A stretch of 64,000 bases of DNA, from contig NZ_JAUMKC010000007.1 of the NCBI RefSeq assembly GCF_030519355.1, positions 1 to 64,000 on the forward strand. Direction: 5' to 3'. The notes below the pieces were generated by a model. That model was not told the origin of the DNA. It ran no database searches and worked only from the letters and a program-made list of their open reading frames with translations. Shown piece after piece: positions 41,263 to 51,041 of this stretch. Both the position numbers and the translations under genes were made by a program. Source of the stretch: Mucilaginibacter sp. L3T2-6. GTDB lineage: Bacteria > Bacteroidota > Bacteroidia > Sphingobacteriales > Sphingobacteriaceae. How positions within the stretch are numbered: position 1 is the stretch's first letter; every line of letters begins with the position of its first letter.

Positions 41263-42729
41263 TTACTTACCTAAGCCGATATCCCACCATACCTGGTTGT
41301 CTTGTGAATCGGTACCCGCTGTTGGAGTTTCTCTTGCGATGGCGGCATTTACGTTAACGCCATTAGTCTGCTGTTCAGAAGTAGCATATATATACCTTCT
41401 GACAATTTTCTTTGAGGAGTTACTCGCAGCGGGTGCAGGAGTAAGTACAGGATAACCTGTTTTACGCCAAATATCCCAGCCCATGTGGCCGTCAGGATAA
41501 GCGCTTACCCATTGCTGAACAGCAATATTTTTAGCATTCGCATCACCTGGGGTAGCAGAAATAGTTACGTTTGCGTTGCCAAGGTAAGCACCCGATGGCG
41601 TACCAGCACCCCACTGTTCAAATGACAATGCGATACCTCTTTGGTAAGTACCCACTAAATCACCTGTAACCCATCCGATGTTAATTGCTTCAGCAGTTGC
41701 CAGGGTAACTTCTGCCGCTGTAATTACATTCACAGTTGACCCGGCAGAACGCTTATCGGCGCGCTGAATTAAGGCCCAATCAGCATTAGCAGCTATATAA
41801 TTGTTAGCATCGGTGCGGCTAACGCCGTAAGGCACACCGTCATCTGATGAAACAGTACCGCCGTCAGTAATACTAGGATCACTAAATGAGCCGCCTGTGA
41901 AGGTTTTCCTGGGATCATTTGTAGCTTTCAAATAATCGGTAAAAGTTTTGCTTTCAGCCCAGTCAGTCCTTCCATTGTAAAGGCCCCACCATGGCGATTT
42001 AAAGCTATCTCCCGGATAATCAATTGCGAAATTCTGGGCGTTTGTGGTAATCGGCCCTGCAGCCAAAGCAGCTTTAAATGCTGTGGCCGCCCAGTCTGAA
42101 GCTCCGGGCACCTTCTTTGAGGCCTGAATTGAAACCAGCATGATCAGAGAGTTGCCGGCTCTTTTCCATGAAGCAGCATCGCCGCCATAAAACAAATCAC
42201 CGGGTACAGCACCGCCATCCATCGAAGCAACGGCTGCAGACACCTTCGAAATTATACCTTTATAGATATCTTCCTGCTTATCATAAACAGGGGTGATCGC
42301 TTTCAAGCCCTGCAACGCCTGGCTGTATGGAATGTCTCCAAAATTATCAGTGAGCACCCAAAAAATGTATTGCTGCAAAATTGTTGCAACCGCTACTGAG
42401 TTTTTGCTCTGCGCAAGGCCGATTACATTTTGGCAGTCCTCAAGGTCACCGTTATAATTGCCTACAAACGATGTGGCAGGAGCAGTGTATAATGATGTAC
42501 CGGGATATTGTGTTTCGGAAAAATATTGTGCGTATGAGCCGCCTGCAAGAGAGCCGGTCGAAACGTACCCGCCCAAATTATTTTCAACGTTTGCCAATAG
42601 CGCGCCCACAATTGGTGTTCGCACCGCGCCGGGGTCGTTATTGGTTGTGCCAAACTCACTTGGCTTTTTACAGCCCACCGCTCCCCACAACAGTGCGGAC
42701 GTAAGCGTGTATATAAAAATCTTTTTCAT
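41263..42729 (-). CDS. SusD/RagB-family outer membrane lipoprotein (SusD-like_2)
   Basis: The lipoprotein lid of a SusCD importer. The 488 residues begin with a lipobox GAVGC (Cys about 20). They are helical with TPR-like repeats, in the style of the SusD-like_2 group (FGTTNNDPGAVRTP at the start, FVGNYNGDLEDCQNVIGLA, YWVLTDNFGDIPYSQAL, WKRAGNSLIMLVSIQAS). The family binds nutrients at the cell surface and closes over its SusC barrel. It follows the SusC gene after 41 bp. Substrate cannot be told; members of this subgroup may handle peptides or glycans. Confidence 0.93.
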   Translation of the reverse strand: MKKIFIYTLTSALLWGAVGCKKPSEFGTTNNDPGAVRTPIVGALLANVENNLGGYVSTGSLAGGSYAQYFSETQYPGTSLYTAPATSFVGNYNGDLEDCQNVIGLAQSKNSVAVATILQQYIFWVLTDNFGDIPYSQALQGLKAITPVYDKQEDIYKGIISKVSAAVASMDGGAVPGDLFYGGDAASWKRAGNSLIMLVSIQASKKVPGASDWAATAFKAALAAGPITTNAQNFAIDYPGDSFKSPWWGLYNGRTDWAESKTFTDYLKATNDPRKTFTGGSFSDPSITDGGTVSSDDGVPYGVSRTDANNYIAANADWALIQRADKRSAGSTVNVITAAEVTLATAEAINIGWVTGDLVGTYQRGIALSFEQWGAGTPSGAYLGNANVTISATPGDANAKNIAVQQWVSAYPDGHMGWDIWRKTGYPVLTPAPAASNSSKKIVRRYIYATSEQQTNGVNVNAAIARETPTAGTDSQDNQVWWDIGLGK

Positions 42730-42770
42730 ATCTAATAAATATTTTAATAATGTCTTCTATAGTCAACCGA

Positions 42771-45700
42771 TCAGAAACCTACTTTTAAGTTGAAACCGAT
42801 GCCTCTGGTGCCAGGCAACTGCGCCTGCTCACCTTGTACAGCACTGATTTGTGATGGATCAAAGTCTTTAGTTTTTGCATAGATTAACCAAAGGTCATGA
42901 GCCTGTACCTGGAATGATGCATTTTTTATGACGCTACCCAAACCAAGTTTCTTAACAGGGATACGGTATGAAATACCAACCTCGCGTAACTTGATGAAAG
43001 TCAGGTCATAAACAAACTCGTCTTCTGTGCCATTGTTAAAGTTGTTGTGATAGTAATCGTAAGCGCTTACATACATGCTTACAGGTTTACCATTTGCATC
43101 AACACCAACCTGGTGCACACCGCCGCCGTCGGCAACTGCATCACGAACAGGGTTACCCTTGTCGTTCAGGGCGCCTGTACGCTCAGTAGTACCGGAGAAT
43201 GAGCCGAAGGCATCAGTTAAAGAAGCAAATTTACCGCCGAATTGGTAGTCGATGTTTACGTTAACTGAGAAGTCTTTGAATACATTGAAGGTGTTCTGCA
43301 TACCACCGGTATGTTTTGGAAGCGCGCTGCCATAATACACGGCAGGGTTTCTTTGATAGAAGCCACTACCATCAAGGATTGGAACTCCAGCTGCATTACG
43401 CAGGATACCGGCGCCAAATATCTGACCAAATGCCATACCCTGACGCTGTACCAGGTAAGGAACTTGTGAGAAGGCATTGTAAGCTACAATGATCTGGTGC
43501 ACATTATATTTATTGCTGATTTCCACTACTTTGTCTTCAAGCAGGTTTGAATAAGCTAAAGACACCTGCCATGAGAAATTAGGGACCCTAACCGGGTAGG
43601 CATTGATGTTAAGGTCGAAACCTTTTTTCTCCACGTCACCGAAGTTGGTTAGAATAGAGTTTACACCAGATGCACCGTTAACGCCGATTGCATAAGGGAT
43701 GTCAACTTCAGAACCGGTCCAGTAAGTACCTGAGATACCGATACGGTCATTCAGGAACCTTAAGTCTAAACCAAGTTCTTTCTGGGTTACTGTAGAACCA
43801 TGAATTTTAGGGTCAACGCTTTGGTCAGGAGTGGTCATTAATAATTGACCATTAAATTTCTGTGCGCTTACACCGTATGAAGCACCTGGGTAACGGTAAG
43901 CTCCAAAATCCTCATTGCCATAACCTAACGCTTTTGGTATCTGACCATACGTTGCACGTAATTTACCATAGCTTAACCATTTTTCCTGGCTTTTCAGTAA
44001 ATCACTGAATACAAATGACAGACCGAATGATTTAGACAATACGTCATTTTTTTGCTGAGGGAAAGTTGAGAACCAGTCGTTACGAACTGACCCGTCTAAA
44101 TAGATCAGGTCTTTCCAGCTAACAGCGGCGTGGCCTAAAATAGCATTATATGCTTCGGTAACCCTTGAGTTACCAATTATAGGCGCATCCTTACTGTTGT
44201 TAACTGTATAAAGATCCGGAATAGTTAAACCGTTATTGGTAGCTGCTGAATTAGACTTAGCTGTAGAGTTAAACCGGTCGGTACCTAAGTTAGCGTCAAC
44301 TGTAAAGTCCTTTACTTTCTTGTGATAAGTAGCCAAGAATTCTAAGTTTTCGCGGTTCGAATAGCTATTAGATGTACCATAGTATGCTTTCACACCGGTC
44401 TGGGTAGCGCCGATTTCCAGTGCAGTAGGGGTAATCTGTTCGCTCCAGATAGTATTTTGCTGCTTACGGTAAGTAACCTTAAAATTTAAGTCGTTGTTAA
44501 CTTTATAAGTTAAGGCTATGTTTCCGAACAAACGGTCGCGGTTAGAATGGTATTGAGCCTGGTCCTGGTAAGTGTAATAGTTGTACCAGTAGTTTGCACC
44601 ATAAAATGCAGTCGGGTTAGCGGGGTTCCATGCATTTGGGTCATTGTGGTTCCATGTAGCATATTGCTCAGGACCATATTGCAAACCTCTCAGCTCTTTC
44701 AGAATACCCATATCGATATCACGGTGGAACCATTGAGTGAAGCCGCCTGTACCAAGGTTAGCATAACCGTCAGCAACAATACCATGCAGTTTTTGGTTAG
44801 TATAGTTAATACTGGTCGACAATGACAAGTGCTTGTTCAGATCGTAGCTATAGTTCAGGTTCAAAGTATTTCTTTTTAAATCCTGATCAGGAAGAAGACC
44901 TTTCTGATATACGTTACCGTAGCTTAATTTAATGTTATAGTCGTCGCCTGCCTTGTTAAAGGTAACACTGTTATCCAGCAAAGGAGCTGTCTGGAAGAAT
45001 TGCCTGTTGTTGTCTGGCTGCGGTACCCATGAGGCTGTTTTGCCGGTGTATTTTGTGCCAGCATACCATGCATACCATGGAATATATTCCTGGCCAACCA
45101 TTTTAGGACCCCAGCTGCTGTCATCAGAATAATCAGGGTAGTATTTTCCGCTTAATGATTTCCAATGATCAGGATCGCCTTGTTTCCAAATATATTGGGT
45201 AAACAATGGGTTGTTACCACCGCCATAGGTATTTTGATACCTTGGAAGAATGTAAGCCTTGTCCCAGGTAGCGCCTATGCGCAGGTCAACGCCAAGACCA
45301 CCGTTCTTTTTAGCTTTTGCAGTTGTGATAACGATAGCACCGTTAGCACCCTGCGAACCTAACAATGCAGCTGCTGCTGCACCTTGCAGTACGGTAACAC
45401 TCTCAACGTCGTCCAGGTTCAAGTCATCCACGTTTGGCAGGATAGTACCGTCAACCACATAAAGCGCGCCAACGCCTGCTCCGAAACCGGAAGCACCACG
45501 AAGCCTAACTTCAGTGTTACGGCCAAGTGCTGCAGCCGATTGGCTACGTACCTGGATACCTGCAACTTTACCAGCTAACGCGTTGTTGATGTTGGGCTCA
45601 CGAACGGTGTTCAGCTCTGTAGCGCTAACTACCTGTGCCGAGTTTGAATTCGAACGGGCGGTTTGCTTAATACCGTAACCGCTGGTTACCACAACCTCTT

Positions 45701-46010
45701 TCAATTCATTGGCATTGGTTTCCAGGGAGGCATTTAAAACATCCGCAGCACCAATTTCTAAAGTTAGTCTTTTGTAACCTACAAAAGTAAAGGCTAATGA
45801 TTTTGCCGATGCTGGCACTTTGATGGTAAATTTACCATAGTCGTTGGTTTGAGTACCAACTTGGGTTCCTGGCACTGTAACACTTACCCCAGGAAGCGGA
45901 AGACCGTCATCCTTTCCGGTAACTGTACCAGTAATTGTTCGATTTTGTGCAAATGCATGCGTCACAAACAACGCCATGAAACACAAACTTACTAGTAAAA
46001 GTTTTTTCAT
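42771..46010 (-). CDS. SusC/RagA-family TonB-dependent outer membrane transporter
   Basis: A 1079-residue TonB-dependent channel that imports large nutrients together with the SusD-like lid. It has a signal peptide (about 1-21, AFAQ), a CarboxypepD_reg-like domain (about 24-105), a plug domain (about 115-225, with LRGASGFGAGVGALYVVDG and GANGAIVITTAK), and a 22-strand barrel ending in the aromatic GFNLKVGF. The variable sequence ELKEVVVTSGYG is a standard TonB-box region. It is first in the operon susC-susD-lipoprotein. No anti-sigma/ECF pair is nearby, so its control is not visible. Confidence 0.95.
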   Translation of the reverse strand: MKKLLLVSLCFMALFVTHAFAQNRTITGTVTGKDDGLPLPGVSVTVPGTQVGTQTNDYGKFTIKVPASAKSLAFTFVGYKRLTLEIGAADVLNASLETNANELKEVVVTSGYGIKQTARSNSNSAQVVSATELNTVREPNINNALAGKVAGIQVRSQSAAALGRNTEVRLRGASGFGAGVGALYVVDGTILPNVDDLNLDDVESVTVLQGAAAAALLGSQGANGAIVITTAKAKKNGGLGVDLRIGATWDKAYILPRYQNTYGGGNNPLFTQYIWKQGDPDHWKSLSGKYYPDYSDDSSWGPKMVGQEYIPWYAWYAGTKYTGKTASWVPQPDNNRQFFQTAPLLDNSVTFNKAGDDYNIKLSYGNVYQKGLLPDQDLKRNTLNLNYSYDLNKHLSLSTSINYTNQKLHGIVADGYANLGTGGFTQWFHRDIDMGILKELRGLQYGPEQYATWNHNDPNAWNPANPTAFYGANYWYNYYTYQDQAQYHSNRDRLFGNIALTYKVNNDLNFKVTYRKQQNTIWSEQITPTALEIGATQTGVKAYYGTSNSYSNRENLEFLATYHKKVKDFTVDANLGTDRFNSTAKSNSAATNNGLTIPDLYTVNNSKDAPIIGNSRVTEAYNAILGHAAVSWKDLIYLDGSVRNDWFSTFPQQKNDVLSKSFGLSFVFSDLLKSQEKWLSYGKLRATYGQIPKALGYGNEDFGAYRYPGASYGVSAQKFNGQLLMTTPDQSVDPKIHGSTVTQKELGLDLRFLNDRIGISGTYWTGSEVDIPYAIGVNGASGVNSILTNFGDVEKKGFDLNINAYPVRVPNFSWQVSLAYSNLLEDKVVEISNKYNVHQIIVAYNAFSQVPYLVQRQGMAFGQIFGAGILRNAAGVPILDGSGFYQRNPAVYYGSALPKHTGGMQNTFNVFKDFSVNVNIDYQFGGKFASLTDAFGSFSGTTERTGALNDKGNPVRDAVADGGGVHQVGVDANGKPVSMYVSAYDYYHNNFNNGTEDEFVYDLTFIKLREVGISYRIPVKKLGLGSVIKNASFQVQAHDLWLIYAKTKDFDPSQISAVQGEQAQLPGTRGIGFNLKVGF

Positions 46011-46048
46011 TTCGTTAATAATAAGATCAGTTAATAGTTAATTAATCA

Positions 46049-46079
46049 TAAAAGTAGTGTTACATTATCAGAATGTCAA
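46049..46079 (-). promoter_or_regulatory. susC operon promoter
   Basis: On the minus strand TTG (46077-46079), 20 nt, then TACTTTTA (46049-46056, 7/8 of TAnnTTTG). The predicted start leaves a leader of about 34 nt before the susC ATG at 46010. Confidence 0.5.
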
Positions 46080-46158
46080 GCTAAATCTAAAAAAACATCG
46101 CTTTTTTTTAAAAAAAACTAACTTTTCGCTTTTTCGTAAACTTTTTCAGTACTATGTA

Positions 46159-46190
46159 TTGCATAATACAATTTAAAACATATATCTTTG
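46159..46190 (+). promoter_or_regulatory. padR promoter, predicted leaderless
   Basis: TTG (46159-46161), 21 nt, then TATCTTTG (46183-46190) is a full consensus match. The ATG at 46195 lies 4 nt later, so the transcript should start at the start codon. Confidence 0.68.
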
Positions 46191-46194
46191 TAAC

Positions 46195-46527
46195 ATGATT
46201 GTTGAAAACACACAAACCCAAATGCGGAAAGGAATACTGGAGTATTGCATTCTTTCCATTATAGCAAAGGGCGAAACATATGCTTCGGACATTATATCCG
46301 AATTAAAAAAAGCCCAACTGCTTGTAGTTGAGGGTACTTTGTATCCCCTGCTTACCCGTTTAAAAAACAACGGCCTGCTAACTTATAACTGGGTGGAAAG
46401 CACTTCAGGGCCGCCAAGAAAATATTACATACTATCTGATGAAGGAAAAAAAGTACTTGAACAGTTGGACAAAACGTGGGAAGAATTGGCGTTTGCCGTA
46501 CAAACAGCCATTGGGGACAGAAAATAG
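46195..46527 (+). CDS. PadR-family transcriptional regulator
   Basis: A 110-residue winged-helix repressor. Motifs are MRKGILEYCILSII, DIISELKKAQLLVVEGTLYPLLTRLKNNGLL and SGPPRKYYILSDEGKKVL, which define the PadR fold and its wing. In Bacteroidota such a PadR is often paired with a PspC-domain protein, as here: the next ORF begins 23 bp after its stop. It probably represses the pair; the signal is unknown. The promoter has no room for a leader. Confidence 0.94.
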   Translation: MIVENTQTQMRKGILEYCILSIIAKGETYASDIISELKKAQLLVVEGTLYPLLTRLKNNGLLTYNWVESTSGPPRKYYILSDEGKKVLEQLDKTWEELAFAVQTAIGDRK

Positions 46528-46550
46528 ATAACCTGAAATTATTATCAATC

Positions 46551-48188
46551 ATGAACAAAACGATAATCATCAATATAAACGGCATCGTATTCCACATAGA
46601 AGAGGATGCCTACGAGATACTTAAAAACTATATGACGGAGGTAAAACGTCATTTCTCGAACTCGGCCGATAGCCTTGAAATAACCACTGATATTGAAAAC
46701 CGCATTGCCGAAATGTTTGGCGAAGTGCTTCTAAAAGACAACAGGCAGGTTATTGTTGAACAGGACGTTAACCAGGTGGTTGAGCAAATGGGCAGCGTTG
46801 CTGATTTTGAGACTGCAGATGCCAGCGAGGATCAGTCTGCCTATATAAACGCACCTGTTAACCGCCGTCTTTTTCGCGATCCTGATGATCACCTTGTTGC
46901 CGGCGTATGCGCAGGCATAGCCAACTATTTTAACATCGATACTGTTTGGATAAGGCTTGCCTTTGCTTTATTTATCCCTGTTGGTGGCAGCGGGCTGCTG
47001 CTGTACCTGATCCTTTGGATAATTGTCCCGAAAGCGACAACCCGTGCCGATAAAATGGCCATGAAGGGCGAGAAGCAAAACCTGCAGGGCTTTAAAAAGA
47101 ATTTTGAAGAGGAAATGAGTTCAATGCGCCAAAATCTTTCAAACTTTGGCCACGAAGCCAAACCATTCGTATATAAAGCGCGCGATTTTGTCGGTGACTT
47201 TTTTCATCACCTCGGGGTGTTTTTTAATGGCGCAGGCAAAGTGCTTGTGAAGTTAACAGGTATTGCTATTTTGCTGGCCGCTTTTGGCGCCGCAGTTTTC
47301 CTTGTTGTTGTGTTCATTGGCATGCTTGCTTTCCACGCCGATTTTGGGGAACACTTCTTTCCTTTCAGAATAATTAAAAACGAGCTTGCTAACCAGGTAA
47401 TACTTACCTCGTTCCTGGTAGCATTCATCCCGGTGGTCACCATTATACTGGTAACGTTTAAAGGCATATTTAACGTAGGCAATGTGGGTAAATCAACAGG
47501 AACGGTTTTGCTGGTACTGTGGTTGTGCTCATTAGGCATGCTCATATTTTTTGCCACCAAGATTGCCTCGGGCTTCAGGGAGCAGGCCACGCTCACAGAA
47601 ACTGTTGACGTAAAGCCAACTAAAAACAACGTGTATTACCTTAAACTAAATGATATTAAGTACTTCTCGCACGAGGACAGTGTGAGGCTTGATATCAAAA
47701 ACAATTTCAGGAATATGGTAGTGACCGATGATGATTACAACGGCTTCCATGACGAACCGAGAAGCGTTACCCTTTTTGTAGAACACAGCGATGTAAGCAC
47801 ACCTCGGCTTGAAGAAACTTTTCGGGCCAACGGAAGCAATTATGAGGCAGCCTTATATAATGCGCGTAATACTACGTATGAGTTTCACCAGCAGGATACC
47901 GTTATTAAATTTGATTATGCGGTTCGGCGCAGGCCAAACATGTCGTGGCATGCCGAAGAGGTTACCCTTACCTTAAAGCTGCCTTTAAATGCTAAAGTGA
48001 TTATTGACCAGAAACTTGACAATTATATACAAGGCGTTAACTTGTATGAATGCCGCGACTTAAACAGGCGCGACAACAAGGCTAACTACTCCGTCTTTAC
48101 GATGACCGATAATGGTTTGCAATGCAAGGTGGACACCGGTGAGGTGATGAAAAAGGACAGCCTTGGGGTTGATTCTGCAAAAAGATAG
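46551..48188 (+). CDS. PspC-domain envelope stress protein
   Basis: A 545-residue membrane protein. I chose the ATG at 46551 (MNKTIIININGIVF) rather than an in-frame start at 46476 that lies inside padR. The N-terminal cytosolic part (about 1-100) is alpha/beta. A PspC domain follows (about 105-163, RRLFRDPDDHLVAGVCAGIANYF), then several transmembrane helices (about 240-375) and a C-terminal beta-rich extracytoplasmic domain (about 395-545) that ends in a lipopolysaccharide-side or periplasmic tail. It pairs with the PadR regulator and is followed by a strong terminator. PspC-type proteins respond to membrane stress; the mechanism here is inferred. Confidence 0.9.
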   Translation: MNKTIIININGIVFHIEEDAYEILKNYMTEVKRHFSNSADSLEITTDIENRIAEMFGEVLLKDNRQVIVEQDVNQVVEQMGSVADFETADASEDQSAYINAPVNRRLFRDPDDHLVAGVCAGIANYFNIDTVWIRLAFALFIPVGGSGLLLYLILWIIVPKATTRADKMAMKGEKQNLQGFKKNFEEEMSSMRQNLSNFGHEAKPFVYKARDFVGDFFHHLGVFFNGAGKVLVKLTGIAILLAAFGAAVFLVVVFIGMLAFHADFGEHFFPFRIIKNELANQVILTSFLVAFIPVVTIILVTFKGIFNVGNVGKSTGTVLLVLWLCSLGMLIFFATKIASGFREQATLTETVDVKPTKNNVYYLKLNDIKYFSHEDSVRLDIKNNFRNMVVTDDDYNGFHDEPRSVTLFVEHSDVSTPRLEETFRANGSNYEAALYNARNTTYEFHQQDTVIKFDYAVRRRPNMSWHAEEVTLTLKLPLNAKVIIDQKLDNYIQGVNLYECRDLNRRDNKANYSVFTMTDNGLQCKVDTGEVMKKDSLGVDSAKR

Positions 48189-48230
48189 CAGAACTATAAT
48201 CAATCTGCCATGCTAAGGTTTATTTTTCAT

Positions 48231-48265
48231 ATAGCGATGGGATTAAGACTCCATCGCTATTTTTA
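48231..48265 (+). terminator. Terminator of the padR-pspC unit
   Basis: ATAGCGATGG (48231-48240), a 10-nt loop, and CCATCGCTAT (48251-48260) form a perfect 10-bp stem followed by TTTTATG. Confidence 0.9.
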
Positions 48266-48329
48266 TGCCCGTTACGGTTGTTTTAGCGGTAAATTAAGTG
48301 CAGATAGTAGTAAACGCCTGAAGTTTTCG

Positions 48330-48371
48330 CCGACGAAAAATGCCCGTTTACCGATGAAAAATGCCCGCTGA
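48330..48371 (+). repeat. Tandem 21-bp direct repeat upstream of a TonB-dependent receptor
   Basis: Two adjacent 21-bp units agree at 18 positions; both contain CGAAAAATGCCCG or GATGAAAAATGCCCG. A 21-bp period equals two helical turns, which fits a dimeric activator binding one face of DNA, as LytTR-type regulators do. That link is an inference. Confidence 0.6.
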
Positions 48372-48593
48372 CCAAAAAGCTGAAAATACGGTGTAACCTT
48401 GGGATAGCTTTTTACATCTTACCTTAAAACGACACAAACACGACTAAAGCACTATGAACAGAACTACACCTATATAATATATAGTATAATTTACCGGCCG
48501 GGAAACACCCGGAAATTCAGCACTTATTTTATAATATTTTAAAAAGAACAAAATTCTTTTACGGGTATGTTATTGCCCAAAAAACACTTCGAC

Positions 48594-51041
48594 ATGAAAC
48601 CACTCCTGATAAAGACATTAACTATCTTGCTACTTGCTTTTACTGGTATTACCGCTGCTTTTGCGCAACCATCAAAAACATCGTCCAGGATAACAGGCGC
48701 ATTAACAGATGAAAAAGGCAAGCCTATGGACTTCGCTACCGTTACTTTGCTTAAAGCAGCCGATTCGTCGGTTGTAAAGGGAACATTAAGCAACGAGAAT
48801 GGCACTTATTCTTTCGACCACATAAACAGCGGCACCTACATTATAAAAGCAACAGTAGTTGGTTACGAGAAAGCTATCAGCCCTGCATTTACAGTGGACG
48901 GCAGCGATGCCGTTACGGTGCCTCAAATAAAAATGCAGCAGGCCAGTCACGCCCTGAGTGCCGTAACCGTAACCGCGACGAAACCCCTGATTGAACGCAA
49001 GGTTGACCGTACGGTAATGAATGTTGAAAACAGCGTACTGGCCGCTGGCAACTCCGCCCTTGAAATATTGGAACGCGCACCCGGCGTTTCGGTGGATAAA
49101 GATGACAACATCAGCCTTAAAGGTAAACAAGGCGTAACAGTAATGATAAATGATAAACTAACTTATCTTACGTCGGCCCAGCTGGCTACCTTACTCCGCT
49201 CAACCGACGGAACCACAATTCAATCAATCGAAATCATCACTAACCCTTCCGCGAAATACGACGCTGCCGGCAATTCGGGTATTATTAATATCAAACTAAA
49301 AAAGAACAGACAAACAGGCACCAACGGCAGCATTACAGTTGGGGTAGGTAAAGGTAAATATGGCCGCGACAACAGCACGCTGCAGCTGAACCATAAGGTT
49401 GGCAACGTAAATATATTTGGTTCTTTCAGTCATGACGACAACAAACGTTTTCAGGATATTGGCTTAAAACGTATCGTTACTGATACCGCCGGTCACCAAA
49501 CCTATTTTAACCAATATACTGGCATGCCGCAGAGCCGCCACAACAATAGTTACCGCCTTGGCGCCGATATTAATACATCATCAAAAAATACTTTTGGTTT
49601 TGTGGTTAATGGCTACTTCAACTCGGAGTACGACAGTAATGATAACCGGACCTACATAGGACCGAATTTTACACAGGTGGATTCATCATTGCGTACCGTT
49701 ACGGGTATTAACCAAACTTATCACAGCTTTGCTGCCAATTTAAATGATACTTATAAAATTGATACTACAGGCCAGCAGATCAGTGCAGATGTTGATTACT
49801 CAAAATTCAAGAACAACACAACAGCGCAATACGTTACCGACTTCTTTTTAGCTGATGGTAGTTTGCAGCACCCACAGGCATTCCTGGGTAACCTTACTCC
49901 TTCGACTATCGACATAAAGACCGCCAAAGTTGATTACACCAATCCGCTAAGCAAAACCCTGAAAATGGAAGCCGGCCTGAAATACAGCGACGTAAAAACA
50001 GATAACGACCTCAGAGAAAAACTGGCCGCCGGTGACGCCTATCAAAGCACCAATCATTTTATGTATGATGAAAAAATCAGCGCGGGCTATTTAAACTTTA
50101 ACAAAGATTATAAAGGCACTTCTGTACAGCTTGGCCTGCGTGCTGAGTATACCAGCTCAAATGCAAACGGCGATTCATCAAACGTAGTGCAGCATATTGC
50201 CCGTCATTACCTTAACTTGTTCCCCAGTTTATTTGTAAACCATACCTTTAATGATAAAAACGAAATGAGCTTTTCGTACAGCCGCCGGATAGACCGCCCG
50301 CAGTATGATAACCTTAATCCTTTTGTTTATCGTTTGGATCCTTATACTTATCAAAAAGGCAACCCTTATTTAAAGCCACAATACACTAATAATTTTGAAG
50401 TGAACTACACTTATAATAAGAACACAACCCTGACGCTCGGTTATAGCCGCACTACCGACGTAATGACCGAAGTACCCGGTACAGACCCGGCAACAAAAGT
50501 GGCATTTGTGACACAGCAAAACCTGCAGGTGCAAAACAGCTATAACGCTAATCTTTATTCCAACTATACGATAACCAAATGGTGGACAGGCGACATCAAT
50601 GCAACCGCATTCTACCTGGGCTTCAAATCAAACGGACTAGAGGGCGGTAATTTAGATAAAGGCCAGTTTGCCTACCAGTTTCGCGCCACCGAAACATTTA
50701 CGCCTCTAAAGGGTTATAAATTTGAGGTTACTCCAAACTACCAGTCGGCATTAACTTATGGTTTGTTTAGTGTGCACCCTCAATATTCTGTTGATGCAGG
50801 TGTGAGCCACTCATTTGCCAATAAAAAAGCCAACGTTAAGTTTTCTGTAAGCGATATATTTAATACACGTCGTAATGATGTAACCACCAAATACCAAAAC
50901 ATCGATCTGGATATACGGCAAAAACGCGACAGCCAGGTTGCCCGCCTGACATTCACCTACAACTTTGGCAACAGTAAAATTAAAGCCCGCCAGCACAGAA
51001 CCGGCGCCGATGATGAGAAAGGAAGGGTGAAGGGGCAATAA
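48594..51041 (+). CDS. Outer membrane beta-barrel / TonB-dependent receptor
   Basis: An outer membrane receptor of the barrel family that lacks a SusD partner. The ATG at 48594 (MKPLLIKTLTILLLAF) gives a proper signal peptide and 815 residues. It has a CarboxypepD_reg-like domain (about 30-110), a plug (about 120-225, with ERAPGVSVDKDDNISLKGKQ and the SIEIITNPSAKYDAAGNSGI segment), and a C-terminal barrel of the 'outer membrane beta-barrel protein' type ending NFGNSKIKARQHRTGADD. The C-terminus lacks the usual terminal aromatic residue. Ligand unknown. It is followed by a terminator. Confidence 0.9.
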   Translation: MKPLLIKTLTILLLAFTGITAAFAQPSKTSSRITGALTDEKGKPMDFATVTLLKAADSSVVKGTLSNENGTYSFDHINSGTYIIKATVVGYEKAISPAFTVDGSDAVTVPQIKMQQASHALSAVTVTATKPLIERKVDRTVMNVENSVLAAGNSALEILERAPGVSVDKDDNISLKGKQGVTVMINDKLTYLTSAQLATLLRSTDGTTIQSIEIITNPSAKYDAAGNSGIINIKLKKNRQTGTNGSITVGVGKGKYGRDNSTLQLNHKVGNVNIFGSFSHDDNKRFQDIGLKRIVTDTAGHQTYFNQYTGMPQSRHNNSYRLGADINTSSKNTFGFVVNGYFNSEYDSNDNRTYIGPNFTQVDSSLRTVTGINQTYHSFAANLNDTYKIDTTGQQISADVDYSKFKNNTTAQYVTDFFLADGSLQHPQAFLGNLTPSTIDIKTAKVDYTNPLSKTLKMEAGLKYSDVKTDNDLREKLAAGDAYQSTNHFMYDEKISAGYLNFNKDYKGTSVQLGLRAEYTSSNANGDSSNVVQHIARHYLNLFPSLFVNHTFNDKNEMSFSYSRRIDRPQYDNLNPFVYRLDPYTYQKGNPYLKPQYTNNFEVNYTYNKNTTLTLGYSRTTDVMTEVPGTDPATKVAFVTQQNLQVQNSYNANLYSNYTITKWWTGDINATAFYLGFKSNGLEGGNLDKGQFAYQFRATETFTPLKGYKFEVTPNYQSALTYGLFSVHPQYSVDAGVSHSFANKKANVKFSVSDIFNTRRNDVTTKYQNIDLDIRQKRDSQVARLTFTYNFGNSKIKARQHRTGADDEKGRVKGQ

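Larger units (their letters stand above)
48189..48566. other. Gap of 378 bp: terminator, 21-bp tandem repeat, upstream region
   Basis: The gap holds the terminator of the PspC gene (48231-48265), a two-unit 21-bp direct repeat (48330-48371), and an AT-rich, partly palindromic stretch (around 48470-48490) before the TonB-dependent receptor. I see no gene in it. Confidence 0.65.
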
